A stretch of DNA of 64,000 nucleotides from Patellaria atrata CBS 101060 (taxonomy: Eukaryota > Ascomycota > Dothideomycetes > Patellariales > Patellariaceae), in the NCBI GenBank assembly GCA_010093705.1, contig MU006097.1, positions 81,587 to 145,586 of the forward strand. Direction: 5' to 3'. Under the pieces are notes generated by a model. The model was not told the origin of the DNA. It worked only from the letters and a program-made list of their open reading frames with translations, and ran no database searches. The translations under genes and the position numbers were made by a program. How positions within the stretch are numbered: position 1 is the first letter of the stretch; every line of letters begins with the position of its first letter. This document shows positions 1 through 10,240 of the stretch, one piece after another.

Positions 1-108
1 AACATACGAAAAGCCCATTTTGCATGCACCATCCCAACTCAGATGCCTTCCCGATATAGGGTCAAAATATCAACTCCAAGCATTGTCCTATAGACCTCAT
101 ACGCTGCC

Positions 109-1780
109 TTATAACACACCACCCGGCAACTGCACCGCCGCACCACTACTATACCCCTGACCCCCATAACTGGCCCCCTGGCCCGCCGCACCGCCCGGGA
201 TCGTACTGACATGTCCCTCAGCCGGCGCAGCATGCTTCCTCAGCATGAACATCGGTTTCCTGCCCTCCTTATCCAACTGCTTGAATAGAATAAGGGGCCG
301 TTCGTTCAAGCCCAGACACCTCTCCTGATCGCCATGCACGATGTAGAGCGCATACTGCCGCCAATCGGCCGTGATGTTGTACTTGCGCAGCGCGACTGGG
401 AGGACCTTGTGACACGGGTCGTCGATGGAGACGCGGAAGGATTTGAAAATCTCGACTTGGGGGTTTGAGGACGAGGAAACGGTGGAGGAGGTGGTGTTGG
501 GGGTTAGTGCACCGCCACCTGAGCTTGGTTCGGAACCTTCACTGGTGTTCTGGCGACGGGAGGTGAGAGGGGCGGGTGTGGCGTTGCGGGTATCCCGCTC
601 GAGGGTCGAAGAGCTGGACCAATTCGATGAGTTTGTGTGACTGTAGTCGTCCTGGTGTGTCGAGGGGAAGTTGGAACGGGACGACGACGAGGGTTCGCCG
701 CGGGGAAAGTTACGGTTGCTTTGGATTGTTTGAGTAGTGTATGCTGGGGAGGTCGGTGACGGTTGGGGAAGATGTGGGGATGGTTGTGGTTGTTGACCAG
801 CGCTTAGTGAAGCAGTGAGGTGGGATGATGCAGCCATTGCGGCAGCTGAAGGGTCAAGATTCGAACTGTCGTTAAGTGTACGGCCTTCGTGGATAGTTGG
901 AGATGGATTTTTAGGGGCAGAGCCTAGGAAGAGCTTCTTTGTTGAGAACTTTCTTGATAGACTGCTTCCCTTATTGTCCGGCTGGGCTAAGGGGGGAGAG
1001 GATGCATGCTCTTCGTTCGGTAGGGGCAAGGGATGTGACCTATCCTTGACCATACGTACGACGGGTAAGACGTCTTCCCGTAGCCTCTTGTTCTCTTCTG
1101 CTACTCTATTTAGATCATCTTTCAGTAGCCGTAGTTCTGCTTCAGTAGCTTGGATTCTTTTATCACGTTCCTTGATAATGTCTATAATCCGTGCTATATC
1201 GTCTTGAGTAGGGGTGGTATCTTGTCCAGCAGCTTCTGCAGCTAATCCTGAGTCAGAAAAGGAGTACCGAGAAAGGGATCCAGCAGTACTTACATAGTGG
1301 GACATATTCCCCCTCTTCTATAGCGATGTTCTGTTTCACTTTGATGTCATAGACGCTCTTTAGCACTGTGAGACGGTGTCCGATGCTATTCACGCCCATA
1401 TCCTTTAAATCATCATGTTCCAAGGAGACCAAAGCTTCTCCGGTAATAGCTTCCTCTATACATTTGTCAGTATAATGGGGTTCAAAATACCACTTGCATA
1501 TAGACCTACCAACAAAGGTATCCGCATATTGCTCCAAACCTAAACTCGATACAAAATCCGCACATTGCTCAGCAGACCATTGTGTTATTTTGCCCACAGG
1601 TGAATCATGGCTTCCTCTAGAGTGTGTATATGTTGTAGGTGTATGCTCCGCAGACGGTGGATCTGAATCGGTAGGGGAGGATTCGAAGTCTTGAGGAAGC
1701 GTCGGCGAGGTATATGTGGTGCGCTCATACTCGTCATCCGCATCCGAGTCTTCGTGATATGTTGACTTATACGCCATCAT
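109..1780 (-). CDS. STE50: Ste50-type MAPK cascade adaptor (SAM + RA domains)
   Basis: Adaptor that tethers the MAPKKK Ste11 to upstream activators (Cdc42/Ras side) in pheromone, filamentation and osmosensing signalling. Three exons: 1510-1780, 1294-1455 and 109-1241, with introns of 54 nt (1456-1509) and 52 nt (1242-1293); the splice keeps phase and gives 521 aa. Reading through the first intron adds 18 residues inside the SAM domain; splicing restores an uninterrupted helix (ADTFV then EEAITGEAL). The SAM domain lies at about residues 66-130 (WSAEQCADFV...DLKDMGV), followed by a short coiled segment rich in E/K/R, a long Ser/Pro-rich linker, and a Ras-association domain at about 407-485. 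The C-terminus QLPGGVL resembles filamentous-fungal Ste50 tails as I remember them. The acceptor of intron 2 was picked because the nearer CAG would create a stop codon. Identity is confident; that acceptor is less so. Confidence 0.92.
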
Positions 1781-3466
1781 GCTGCCAGCTTGTCTTCAAG
1801 TTTGCTTTGTCCGCAAGCGCATCTACCAGAATACGATATCCAAGATAGAGTGAGGGGGAGGATAGGCTTATCCAGCTTCTGGATTGTGCCCGTTGAGGAT
1901 CAGGCTTGACGCAAGAACAAGGCTGATGTTGAAAGGTATGGTAACCCTGCTGAGACAGAAGCGAAATTGGAAGAGGCGTCGACCGGTCACCGACGACCAG
2001 GTTGATAGTGGTTCCTGAGACTGGAGAGAAAGATTCGAGGGCAACTAGAGAGTCTCAAGCTGAACGGTATGATGTCTTTTGAAGTTGAAGGATCAGCGTG
2101 GGGTTCAAGCGCCGGGATAGAGAGCGGTGCGCAGAGGTTGGAGGTTGGAGGTTGTGGCGGCGGCTGGAGATGGGGAAGGTAAGCTAAAGGTATGAAAGCC
2201 ACAAAGGTTGTAACAAGTTTCGTTCGGGAGGTTTTGGTCTGAGAAGAGTTTTAAAGCTTCTCAATTTCTAAGACATGGTGGGAAACGTGGTGAAGAGTAG
2301 GATTTGTGTATAGGAGAGGGAAGATTTAAAAAGACGGTCGAAAAGGTTTCGTCGTTTTCCAAGTCGAGCGGTTGACGCCTTGTTCTGTCTTTTGCTCTAT
2401 TGGCTTGGCTTGGAACTTTTCAGGTCTTCAGGAACGGCTTGCCGATCTCATCAACTACAGTAGAACTAAACTGCATGTAATCATATATTTGGGACTTGGG
2501 AATACCTCCGTAGATTGGACAATACTATTAGAAAGCTAAGGGCCTTTTGCTGCGAGCTTTGAACCTGTGCCTCTCTACCGGTTCTCCTTGGTCACATATA
2601 GTCTCTATCGCTATCAAGCGCCCAAAGACCTTACTCGCTGACTCGAACTCCACCAACTGAAAGGGAACGAAATCCGAGCTTGCCTGTTGGTAGAATGCAG
2701 GATGCAGATGTAGATGCAGGACGCAAATGCACGAGTTCGGTTCCTTTTTTGAATAGCCATAATACCATACCACTACCTACGTCTATCAGAATATTCTTAC
2801 AGCTGCAATGGCCGGAATTAACTTTCTTCCCGTCGCCTGTCATACGTCTCAGGTAGCCTGTCAAACTCCTCTTTAGCTGTCAATCCTGGAGAGACCTTCA
2901 CTTTTCCATGGATCGGAGTTAAGGTAGCATATCCTGTAATGTAGGTATTCTCCCTCGTGGGGTACGGTATCTTTCATTGCCAGACGAAGAACAATATCGG
3001 CATCGGCATCCTCGGCACGTCGGTGATAGTTACCGGCCCGAGTCAATAGACTAATCTCGGCAACACCATTGTCAGGTTCTCCGTTTCTTTGGCTTCTACC
3101 TCCACCACCAACACCCCATTATCCTCCCACATTCGTCGACACTTTCAGGCAGCTGATCAAAGGTCCCACATACCTCGGCCTCAGTCTGCAGCTTCGCGCG
3201 CACAAATCACACACGCAAATCACACACGCAAACCCCCTCAATGGTTTTCAGGCCTCGGTACCGACGATCAAGCCTCTGACCACCGTACCGTTCCATCCGC
3301 TCACGGCGAACCTCAAATTCCACCCGCTCAAGGCCCTTGACTCAGAACCCACTGGCTACATCCGCAACCCTCTTTCTATCCAGTCGATTCGCACTTCGGG
3401 TCCCTCATCCCACTCTCAAACCCAAACAAAACCGAACCACACCAAACATCCCCCCCTAAATAAACG
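1781..3466. other. Spacer between the divergent STE50 and 3467 genes
   Basis: No supported gene. It holds the STE50 promoter and leader on the left and a C-rich leader of the + strand gene on the right. Short ORFs here lack domain-like composition. A perfect 13-nt tandem duplication (AAATCACACACGC twice) sits at 3204-3229 in the right-hand leader. Confidence 0.6.
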
Positions 3467-3910
3467 ATGTCCACCCAGCAAAAGCTCCCCCTCGAATCCT
3501 CTTCCCTCCCCTCCACCATCCCACCCACACACCCCCTCCCGCCCAACCTCCACACCTCCCTCCTCTCCGCCCTCCTAACCGCGCACTCGATCCCGGCAAT
3601 CCAATCCGCGCTCCTGACCTCGCTCTCGCAGACCGGCTGGACGACCAACATCCGTGCCTACATCCTCGAGCTGCTCCGCAGCGGCGAGTGCGGCAGTTAC
3701 AACGAGCTGATGGCCAAGGTGCTCGAGGAGGCCGTTGGGAAGCAATCCGAGGACATGAATGGGAAGGAGGGGAGGGTTAACGGGGTCGGCAATGGAGAGG
3801 CAGAGGGAGAAACCGGGATCAGGATACCGGAGAAGGCGGTGCAGGCGGGTATTAAGGCTGTCAGGCAGGAGTTGGAGAAGGTGTGTGATGTCACGTTTGG
3901 AGATGAGTGA
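3467..3910 (+). CDS. Small conserved-looking unknown protein, 147 aa
   Basis: I do not recognise a named family. The ATG at 3467 follows a long C-rich leader with context aaacgATG, typical of fungal genes. The protein has a Pro/Ser-rich N-terminus (1-28), a predicted helical core at about 30-88 (HTSLLSALLTAHSIPAIQSA; ILELLRSGECGSYNELMAKV), a Gly/Glu-rich linker, and a basic C-terminal helix from about 116 (RIPEKAVQAGIKAVRQELEK). No signal peptide, membrane segment or Cys/His metal site is visible. The helix-linker-helix layout resembles small nuclear or chromatin subunits, but that is speculation. It is convergent with RPS29 downstream. The coding case rests on composition, single-exon integrity and start context. 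Confidence 0.65.
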   Translation: MSTQQKLPLESSSLPSTIPPTHPLPPNLHTSLLSALLTAHSIPAIQSALLTSLSQTGWTTNIRAYILELLRSGECGSYNELMAKVLEEAVGKQSEDMNGKEGRVNGVGNGEAEGETGIRIPEKAVQAGIKAVRQELEKVCDVTFGDE

Positions 3911-4433
3911 TGTGCTCGTCTTGAGCACGGAGGTATAGGTATTTCGGTGAGGGCCGTTGGGCATTTTATGTCACGGAGTCTTGGCTTAAACGCAATTTTA
4001 TGCTGGATATAGAGTCTGGGTAGCATTGGTGGCGTCTTGAGTGATATATGATGGGCTATTGCAAGAAAGGGGATTGGTATGTCATAGTTGAGATGCTATG
4101 TGTACATAATCGGAATGGACATTGATTTGGTTGTACTCCATCATGATGCTATCACTCTCCGTTTCTGCGGATACACGTCTTATTACGATTTTTGCAACCC
4201 GAAGTTCACTGTTAGTTCAACCATTCGAGGAACTTGACGGGCACACGCAATTGGTGATTTTGAAAGTATGTGTTGATTTTCGTTATACACTTGGATGTAA
4301 TGCAGCCGGTCCGCTTCGAAGATCAGATTGAAACCGTAAGTAAAGAGCAATCCGTGACATAAGCCCAGCATTTAACCAGCCACCCCTCTACACTTCTTCC
4401 GCATGCGCCGTTTTCCCCATTCTGACGAGTGAT
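3911..4433. other. Convergent 3' spacer
   Basis: Lies between the 3' ends of the 3467 gene and RPS29. No ORF with protein-like composition; presumably both 3' UTRs. Confidence 0.55.
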
Positions 4434-4902
4434 TTATCGGTGCTATTGACTAGTTAGCCACGCCGTTTCTCTGACCACAGGAAAATCATCACATCAAGCA
4501 TTCGGTTTATGATAGCAGAAGGAGTAGAAAGTGTGCTGTCTATGTCCCGGGGGCGGGGGAAGGGGGGGGCAGATCGGGGGGCTCTCCATACCTTAACGAA
4601 ACCGATATCCGTGCTCTTCTCTCTGAAGCATTGACGGCAGATATTGAGACCATACTTGCGGATGAGACCGGCCCTGTGCGTGCAGACGCGGCTATTTTTT
4701 AATATCAATCAGCAATCCGTTCCTTATCCGCCCAGTTCCTGAAGTCCTATAGCAATGCCCATCCTCATATAGCCCTTCAACAAAGCGTCCATAGTTTCTA
4801 CAATGCATTTTAAGGGAAGGAGAAAGAAGGAGTGACATACCAGGCCCTGGAGCCCTTGCCATACGTCCTAGGCCGCGAATGCCAGACCGATTCGTGAGAC
4901 AT
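4434..4902 (-). CDS. RPS29: 40S ribosomal protein S29 (uS14)
   Basis: Small-subunit zinc-binding ribosomal protein uS14. Three exons: 4841-4902, 4592-4691 and 4434-4442, with two introns of 149 and 148 nt. The product is 56 aa, equal to the yeast protein, starting [17 protein letters not shown] and ending FVK-HR. The four zinc-ligand cysteines are present: RAC-RVC upstream (its first Cys codon split by intron 1) and ICRQC downstream. The last exon carries only His-Arg-stop (9 nt), easily missed by gene finders. Both introns are about three times longer than typical for this window, as often seen in fungal ribosomal protein genes. The promoter is shared with the divergent gene at 5263. Confidence 0.96.
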
Positions 4903-5262
4903 GATTGCAGTTTATGGAGGTGTGTGAGACGTTTCTGTGGAATTCATCAGCATTTCCCACACCAACCCAACTCTGTTATGAGCGGAACATACGTCTGAGG
5001 AGGTATCTCGGTCTGTTGCGCGGTTCGTAGTCCAAAGAATCGATGTACGTCGTCCGTCGGCGAGGAAATTCAACGTTGGAGGTGCGGCGAAATAAGCGAA
5101 ATGGCTTGGCACAAAGCTGATCCAATATTCCTCCCCCCCCCAAAAAAAGTTGGTCTGTGCGCCCGTGGGACATCACCTCGCGATTGTTTACGTCGGTGCA
5201 GCTCCTCAACCACCGACTCCCAGACAAACACCACCTTAAATCCCCCAAACTAAATAATAATA
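4903..5262. promoter_or_regulatory. Bidirectional promoter RPS29 / 5263 gene
   Basis: A 360-bp spacer between two divergent start codons, so it must hold both promoters. It has a C-run directly followed by an A-run near 5131-5148, a polypurine/polypyrimidine step of the kind seen in strong fungal promoters. No specific factor site is claimed. Confidence 0.5.
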
Positions 5263-5660
5263 ATGGTGAGCTCTAACCTCCAGCCCATCCCACGTCTACT
5301 AAGAACCGCACCACACAGTCCCGCGACTCCTCCCACACCCACCTCCACCTGCACTCCCCCCACCACGCCGACCTCCTCGAAGACTTCACCTCCCCGCGCT
5401 CCGCCCTCTCACCCGAGGAAGTCTACGTGCCTCCGCACCACCAGCCCATCAACCCCGAGGATGAGGACGACGTCGTGCCGGACCAGCACGCCGCGTTCGG
5501 CATTGTGCGCGCGATGAAGGGTCCCGAGAGGGTCAGCTGGCGCGATCTCGGGCTGGAGGAGCTGCTGCGTAGAGGGCCGGGGGTTGCGGGCGCGGGTGGG
5601 TCTGCGCAAGTCGTATTGGCGGGGTTGGGGACGAAGGGGCCGAGGAGATTGCCTAGGTGA
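5263..5660 (+). CDS. Small unknown protein, intron right after ATG
   Basis: No recognised family. The reading frame from 5304 to the stop at 5660 is open and protein-like (LEDFTSPRSALSPEEVYVPP; AAFGIVRAMKGPERVSWRDL; GLEELLRR), but no ATG opens it. The ATG at 5263 is followed at once by gtgagc, a branch-like ctaac and an acceptor at 5302-5303, giving M plus the frame at 5304 and about 119 aa. That intron would be only 38 nt, shorter than any other here, so the 5' end is uncertain; an upstream non-coding exon is an alternative. The protein is acidic in the middle (PEDEDD) with a Gly-rich C-terminus and no membrane segment. It is divergent from RPS29. Confidence 0.55.
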
Positions 5661-7147
5661 GGGGGTGGAGATGGATGTATAATGGGATGGGATGGGGTGG
5701 GTGGAGAACTATGATTGCGCTGAGCAGCATGATAGGGATATGGAAAGGAAGGCCAACATAATTGATTAGATGGAGGATATCCCATCATTTCAATGCTAAG
5801 GGATGCAGGATAGCCTGCAGTCCTTGTTCACAAAAGAGTTTTACTGTCCAAGAAGTGAGGGAACAAGAACTTAGAAGAGCCAGAGGTTCGAATAGACTGT
5901 AACATATAATCCGAACCATCTATTTAAGGGAAAAAAAAGGGTGGTGCTATAGTGAACAAGATACCGGAAAGCGGTTTCCAGCAAATATACCCAGTGCCCA
6001 ACCAACGGCCTCGCAACACATCCCTCCCATGCCTACCCAATTCCCTCCACGCTATACAGTATATAATATATCTCACTCACAACCCTATAGACCAATCCTC
6101 CAATCGTCCCAGTCCAAGCCGTAAAACGCAACCCACAAACCACACAACCCATAAATCCCCTTAGAAATAAAAAAAAAAAAAAAACAGTTCCCACGCCCCC
6201 CTAGAGGGGCGTAGTACATCTGCTGCCCCACCGAGGGCCCGAAGATATGGGGGCAATTTGCCCCCTCGGGGATTCGACCCCGGGGCTGTCGTGTGCTGCC
6301 TAGCGGCTTTACCGCTAGGCTATCCCCGGGATATTGGGAATGGCTGCCGAATTATTGTATTTACCGTTCGTGGTACGGGTGCCAAGATAGGCGTGTTTGG
6401 AGTGAATGGACGGGATGGGAAGGTTGTGGGTTTGTTGGTTCACGTACTCGAGGGCCTTACGTCCTTACTGTACACGGAGTTACATTCCTCACTCATTGTA
6501 CACCACTCTTTTATTGTGACGTCTATATGCATGAATTGAGGCTAGAGTTGACTATATTCTGCTACGAAGCAGTCGCTAAGCCAATGCGAGAATTATGGAA
6601 ACGTTTAAAAGTCAGACGTCACTACATACCCCTATTTCCCTCACATCGTCAATCTCAATGCGGAAGACAGGATGGAGACGCCCAAGTGATGGATATAGAA
6701 GAAGGAGATGTTGGATATATCATGTGGTTCAAAAGAGTCCTGTATCTGTATAAAGGGCATGATATCAACCCAGAGGGATAGCTTCCGATTGAATCATTAA
6801 GAAGATAACGATGGCTTAATACAGAGGGTCACTATTCATAAGGAGCTGTATATCACGAAAGGGACATGGTATAAGAGTCATAAGCTCGAATAGCTTCTAT
6901 TATGAGATTCGGGATGTCCATGTAACAGACTACCCTCCAGCAATGATAGCGAGTGGGGGATGGGATAGGGGTATCTAGTAGCTATACCCAAAGCCCGACC
7001 AACAATCTAATGTATTACTTCCTGCAATAGCCCTAGAAGAGCACTGCCGACGACTGTACGCTAAACACAAGTCGCTTCTCTATAGCCGTCGTACTCCATT
7101 CTTTCCAAGTGAGGTCTGTACTATACATGTGAACTCGACCAGTTCTA
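5661..7147. other. Gene-free spacer around the GC hairpin cluster
   Basis: Convergent spacer between the 5263 gene and the DUF4211 gene. Two overlapping + strand ORFs at 6258-6781 have no domain-like composition and their first part is read from the hairpin cluster. The structured cluster at 6169-6335 is listed separately. I see nothing else. Confidence 0.55.
6169..6335 (-). ncRNA. Candidate Pol III-type structured RNA / tRNA-like element
   Basis: On the minus strand there is an A-box match TAGCCTAGCGG (6312-6322) and, 31 nt further on, a near B-box match GGGTCGAATCC (6270-6280; consensus has T at the third position). After about 85 nt comes a run of 16 T (6184-6169), a strong Pol III terminator. 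In between are four perfect hairpins: GCCTAGCGG with CCGCTAGGC (6298-6320, 5-nt loop), CGGGG with CCCCG (6267-6282), GGGGGCA with TGCCCCC (6249-6265), and ACGCCCC with GGGGCGT (6193-6212). It does not fold as a tRNA: the acceptor strands do not pair and the anticodon arm is missing. It could be a tRNA-derived SINE head, a tRNA pseudogene, a novel Pol III transcript, or a GC-rich insertion with chance boxes. Confidence 0.35.
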
Positions 7148-9591
7148 TTACTTTCTGCCGCGCCATAGTTGCTAAGGTGATGTCAGCTTAGAGCACTCCA
7201 AAAATTAGGAATAAGTACATACTTTGGCTTCACGCGCAGTATCTGTCTCGGCCTGGAAGTCGCGATAGAGACGCTCAATTTCTCCCGCTTTCATCATTTC
7301 CTCGACCACTTCATTGGCGTACTTACCTCGTTTCTTGGTGCTCCACCGTTCCCTTTCCACTAGTTTCTCAGCACTACAATATCCTTGGTTCTCTAGATAA
7401 TCGACGATCCAATCGTTGAGATGGTAGCGCCAATGAGCCAAGGTATGTGCCGTAGTTGCGTTGTTCTTACAGAAGACACCAAGATTGTAAATCCTGTCCT
7501 CGCTAGGGATCACACGACCCTTACTGTCATACTGCTCTCCCCTCCGAGCCGGTTCATCATCGGAGTCCTCCTCCGAGACCTCATCCAGTGTCTCGATATG
7601 GTACGGTGTTCCCTGAAATTGGATTGTAAACGTTGCTGGATGACTCTGTCGACCGCACGCCTCACAACCCAATCCTTTAAATCCCCCAGAGAGTTCGTTT
7701 ACAATGATCTCCGGACGAGCTTGTAGTGCATAGGTGAAGTCTTGCCTCCATACGGACGATGTAAATTTGGAACCGACAAGCCCCTTAACTTGATCGTCAA
7801 GCTTCTTAAAGGCTAGATCATAGATTTCCGCGTCATGATCGAAAGCAGGGTTTATTTTCCTTTGCACGAACCACTGCACGGCGTACTTAAACAACCCTTT
7901 TGCCTTCATCGTGGCAACATTGGTGAATGCAAGAGGCATATCAACAGGCGCACCAAGGGTATCATCCTCATCAGAGACAATGAAGTCTTCGTCATTTTCA
8001 TCCTCCTGGAACATATCTACAGCCTTAGATCGGTGATGACGGATACGAGGGTCTTCATCCTCTTCAATCTCTTGGATGTCAGAATCTTCATCATCTGCCT
8101 CGCTGTCTTCTCCAAGATCATCTTCAGAGTCGCTTTCTGTATCCCCTGTGCGTCTGGCGATCGGGCTTGATGGACCCTCCTTATGTATCGCTGCTGAGCG
8201 GCGTTGCTTCAAGCGTTCTAAAGCTTCTAGACGGGGATCCTTCTTAGTTCTTATCGTATCTAGGGATTCTATCAAACAGTTATTATTGCATTACAAAGTA
8301 AGTCACAAGGTGTCAGTACTCGTAGGAGATTGTAGGAATTCTAGGTCCTCTGCTAAATCCTCTTGTTCTCGTCTACTCTTTTTCGATGGACTGCTAAAAG
8401 CAGGGACAAGTCTACGGCGATTTCGTGAGGGAGTAATTGGCACTTCGTCATCATCTTCGTCATTATCGTCCTCTTCCTCCCTCATAGCCTCTTTTCGTTC
8501 CCTCATTGTGCTTCGAGATTTCCGGTTTTTCGAAATTATCTCAAGATCTTCAGAGGATTCATCTTCTGACATAGGCGCCTGCTTTCGATGTTTTGTCCTA
8601 CGTCGAACGGGGGCTTCATCTTCAGATTCCACCTCATCATCGTCAACAACGAAGGAATCCTTTTTTTCCTTGTCGTGCGGACCTTTTGGTTTCGAACGGA
8701 TCTTCTTCGTTGAAGAAGAGATCAGGATCTCGTCGCCGCTTGTCTCGGGTTCGCCAATGTCAAGAGCGGAGGAATAGTCTACCGATTCTTCCGGATGTTT
8801 CTCAATTCTCACATCTTCATCTTCGTCACTCAGATCAATATAAACAACCTTCTTGTTCGTAGCACGCTTTGAGCTCCGGGTCGTGCGAGTGGTAGGTGCA
8901 GACTGTTGACCACTTTTGCGGTCTGTGTTGCCGAAATTTCCGCCAGTAGATCTAAGTTGCAACCTAGTTCGAGTGAGAGGTACTACATCGTCCTTTTCAC
9001 CCGATTCCGTTTCCGAATCTTCCGCTATCTGCTTCGGTGTTGCCCCGGACCCAAACAACCCAACCTTGGAACGAGTGCCCCTTGGGGAAAACATAGCTTT
9101 TATCTGTGGGTGTGTCGGCGAAGAAGATGATCTTATGCTAGCAAAGCTGAAGTCGAGTTTACGTTGTGATTTCCGCCTTATATGTTCTCTGGTCGGTGCG
9201 TCACGGGGCGTGGGGTGAGGAGAACCGGGCAGGGCTGAGCTGTCCACCTCTTCGTCGGAAAACAACACGTGGGGTTGGGAAGATCGTGCTGGAGTGGGTG
9301 GTGCTTCATTCACTATAGACACATCAGGGTGCGTTCGCGGGCATCAAGCAAACTAGACTCCGTTTGATATTTACCTTTGACACTCCTAGAGGACGCATTT
9401 CTTGTGAAACGGTCATCTTCATCGGCGAGCTTACGTCTCTTGAAAGGACTTGGAGATGTTTCAAAGGTCACAGTAGCAACACGATCTCTGATCTCAGCGG
9501 GGTAGGTGGAGGCTGATGGCGAAGACGATGGAAGCGGGGTGAAGTTGAGACGCGTTTGTCGTTTGCGCGTTGAACGAGTGGCTGACGTCAT
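7148..9591 (-). CDS. DUF4211 nuclear protein, 759 aa
   Basis: Four exons: 9375-9591, 8320-9312, 7223-8268 and 7148-7171; introns 9313-9374, 8269-8319 and 7172-7222 all keep phase. The N-terminal half is disordered, Ser/Arg/Asp/Glu-rich, with basic patches suitable as nuclear localisation signals and two similar motifs, QTRLNF near the N-terminus and QRKLDF further on. Very acidic stretches precede the C-terminal domain (from about residue 495: MKAKGLFKYAVQWFVQRKIN; CEACGRQSHPATF; FCKNN...AHTLAHWRYHL), which I recognise as the fungal DUF4211 family. Its two Cys pairs and following His residues could bind metal. The last exon codes only for QLWRGRK, matching the basic ending expected of the family. 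Intron 2 has the weak donor gtactg. Likely chromatin-associated by composition; function is not established from sequence. Confidence 0.85.
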
Positions 9592-10240
9592 GGTACAAGT
9601 AGCTGCTTAAGACGAATTCCTTAGGCGGAAAATAGTAATAGGGATGATAACTGATGATATATGATACTAACTTGATGCTTCATCCGAACTCTATTGAAGT
9701 GGCGGTCGTTAAAGATTCACGTCCATGGTGGAGCTTCGGCTTCACGCGCGCACGTGATGTCGCCAATCAACCAATCGCAAACATAGAACTACAAGGTTCC
9801 GTCTGGTCTTCCAAAATTACGGGTGTTCTCATTCAAGATAAACTCGCACCCGTAAAGTGCCAAATGCGCATCATTTAATCGTCGAACATTCATTCAAAAT
9901 TACATAGCCTGCAAGAAACCAACTGAACATAGTCGTCGGTGAGAGGGTATCTAATGACGCCGTGACCATCCCCAAACCAACAATAACTCCTCAGAATACC
10001 TCTATACAGAACACCGGGATGTACAAGAGGAATGAGGATCTGTCAGAAACGTGACGGTTTCCACTTTTCAACCATCACGTGTAATCAAGGTATGGAATAT
10101 GTATAAAGAAATTGGTGAACCGCATGGTTCAAATCCCGCCAGAAGCTCCGAGTACCGATCCAACCATGCGGGTTAATAGGAGGTGGGGATACACAGGTAA
10201 CTGACGCTAGAGTATACTACAGCAGATAACTGTGGCTTAA
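9592..10240. promoter_or_regulatory. Upstream region of the DUF4211 gene
   Basis: Contains two CCAAT boxes 8 bp apart (9763-9767 and 9771-9775) and a CACGTG E-box at 9751-9756, about 160-185 bp upstream of the DUF4211 start: a plausible HAP-complex and bHLH site pair. An imperfect inverted repeat is at 10118-10174. No gene supported. Confidence 0.45.
10118..10174. repeat. Imperfect inverted repeat with orphan B-box
   Basis: Arms AACCGCATGGTT (10118-10129) and AACCATGCGGGTT (10162-10174) pair over 12 bp with one bulged G and a 32-nt loop. The left arm runs into GGTTCAAATCC (10126-10136), a perfect tRNA B-box match. No A-box, tRNA fold or T-run accompanies it, so it is listed as a repeat and not as an RNA gene. 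Confidence 0.5.

Noticed and set aside
6258-6781. Two overlapping + strand ORFs of 93 and 162 codons
   Set aside because: Start inside or beside the GC hairpin cluster, Trp/Tyr/Cys-rich with no family character.
8076-8777. 233-codon + strand ORF rich in Ser
   Set aside because: Antisense to the acidic and serine-rich DUF4211 coding exons; its composition is the mirror of the Glu/Asp/Ser codons there.
10126-10200. tRNA gene suggested by GGTTCAAATCC
   Set aside because: No A box at the right distance, T-stem does not pair and no acceptor stem.
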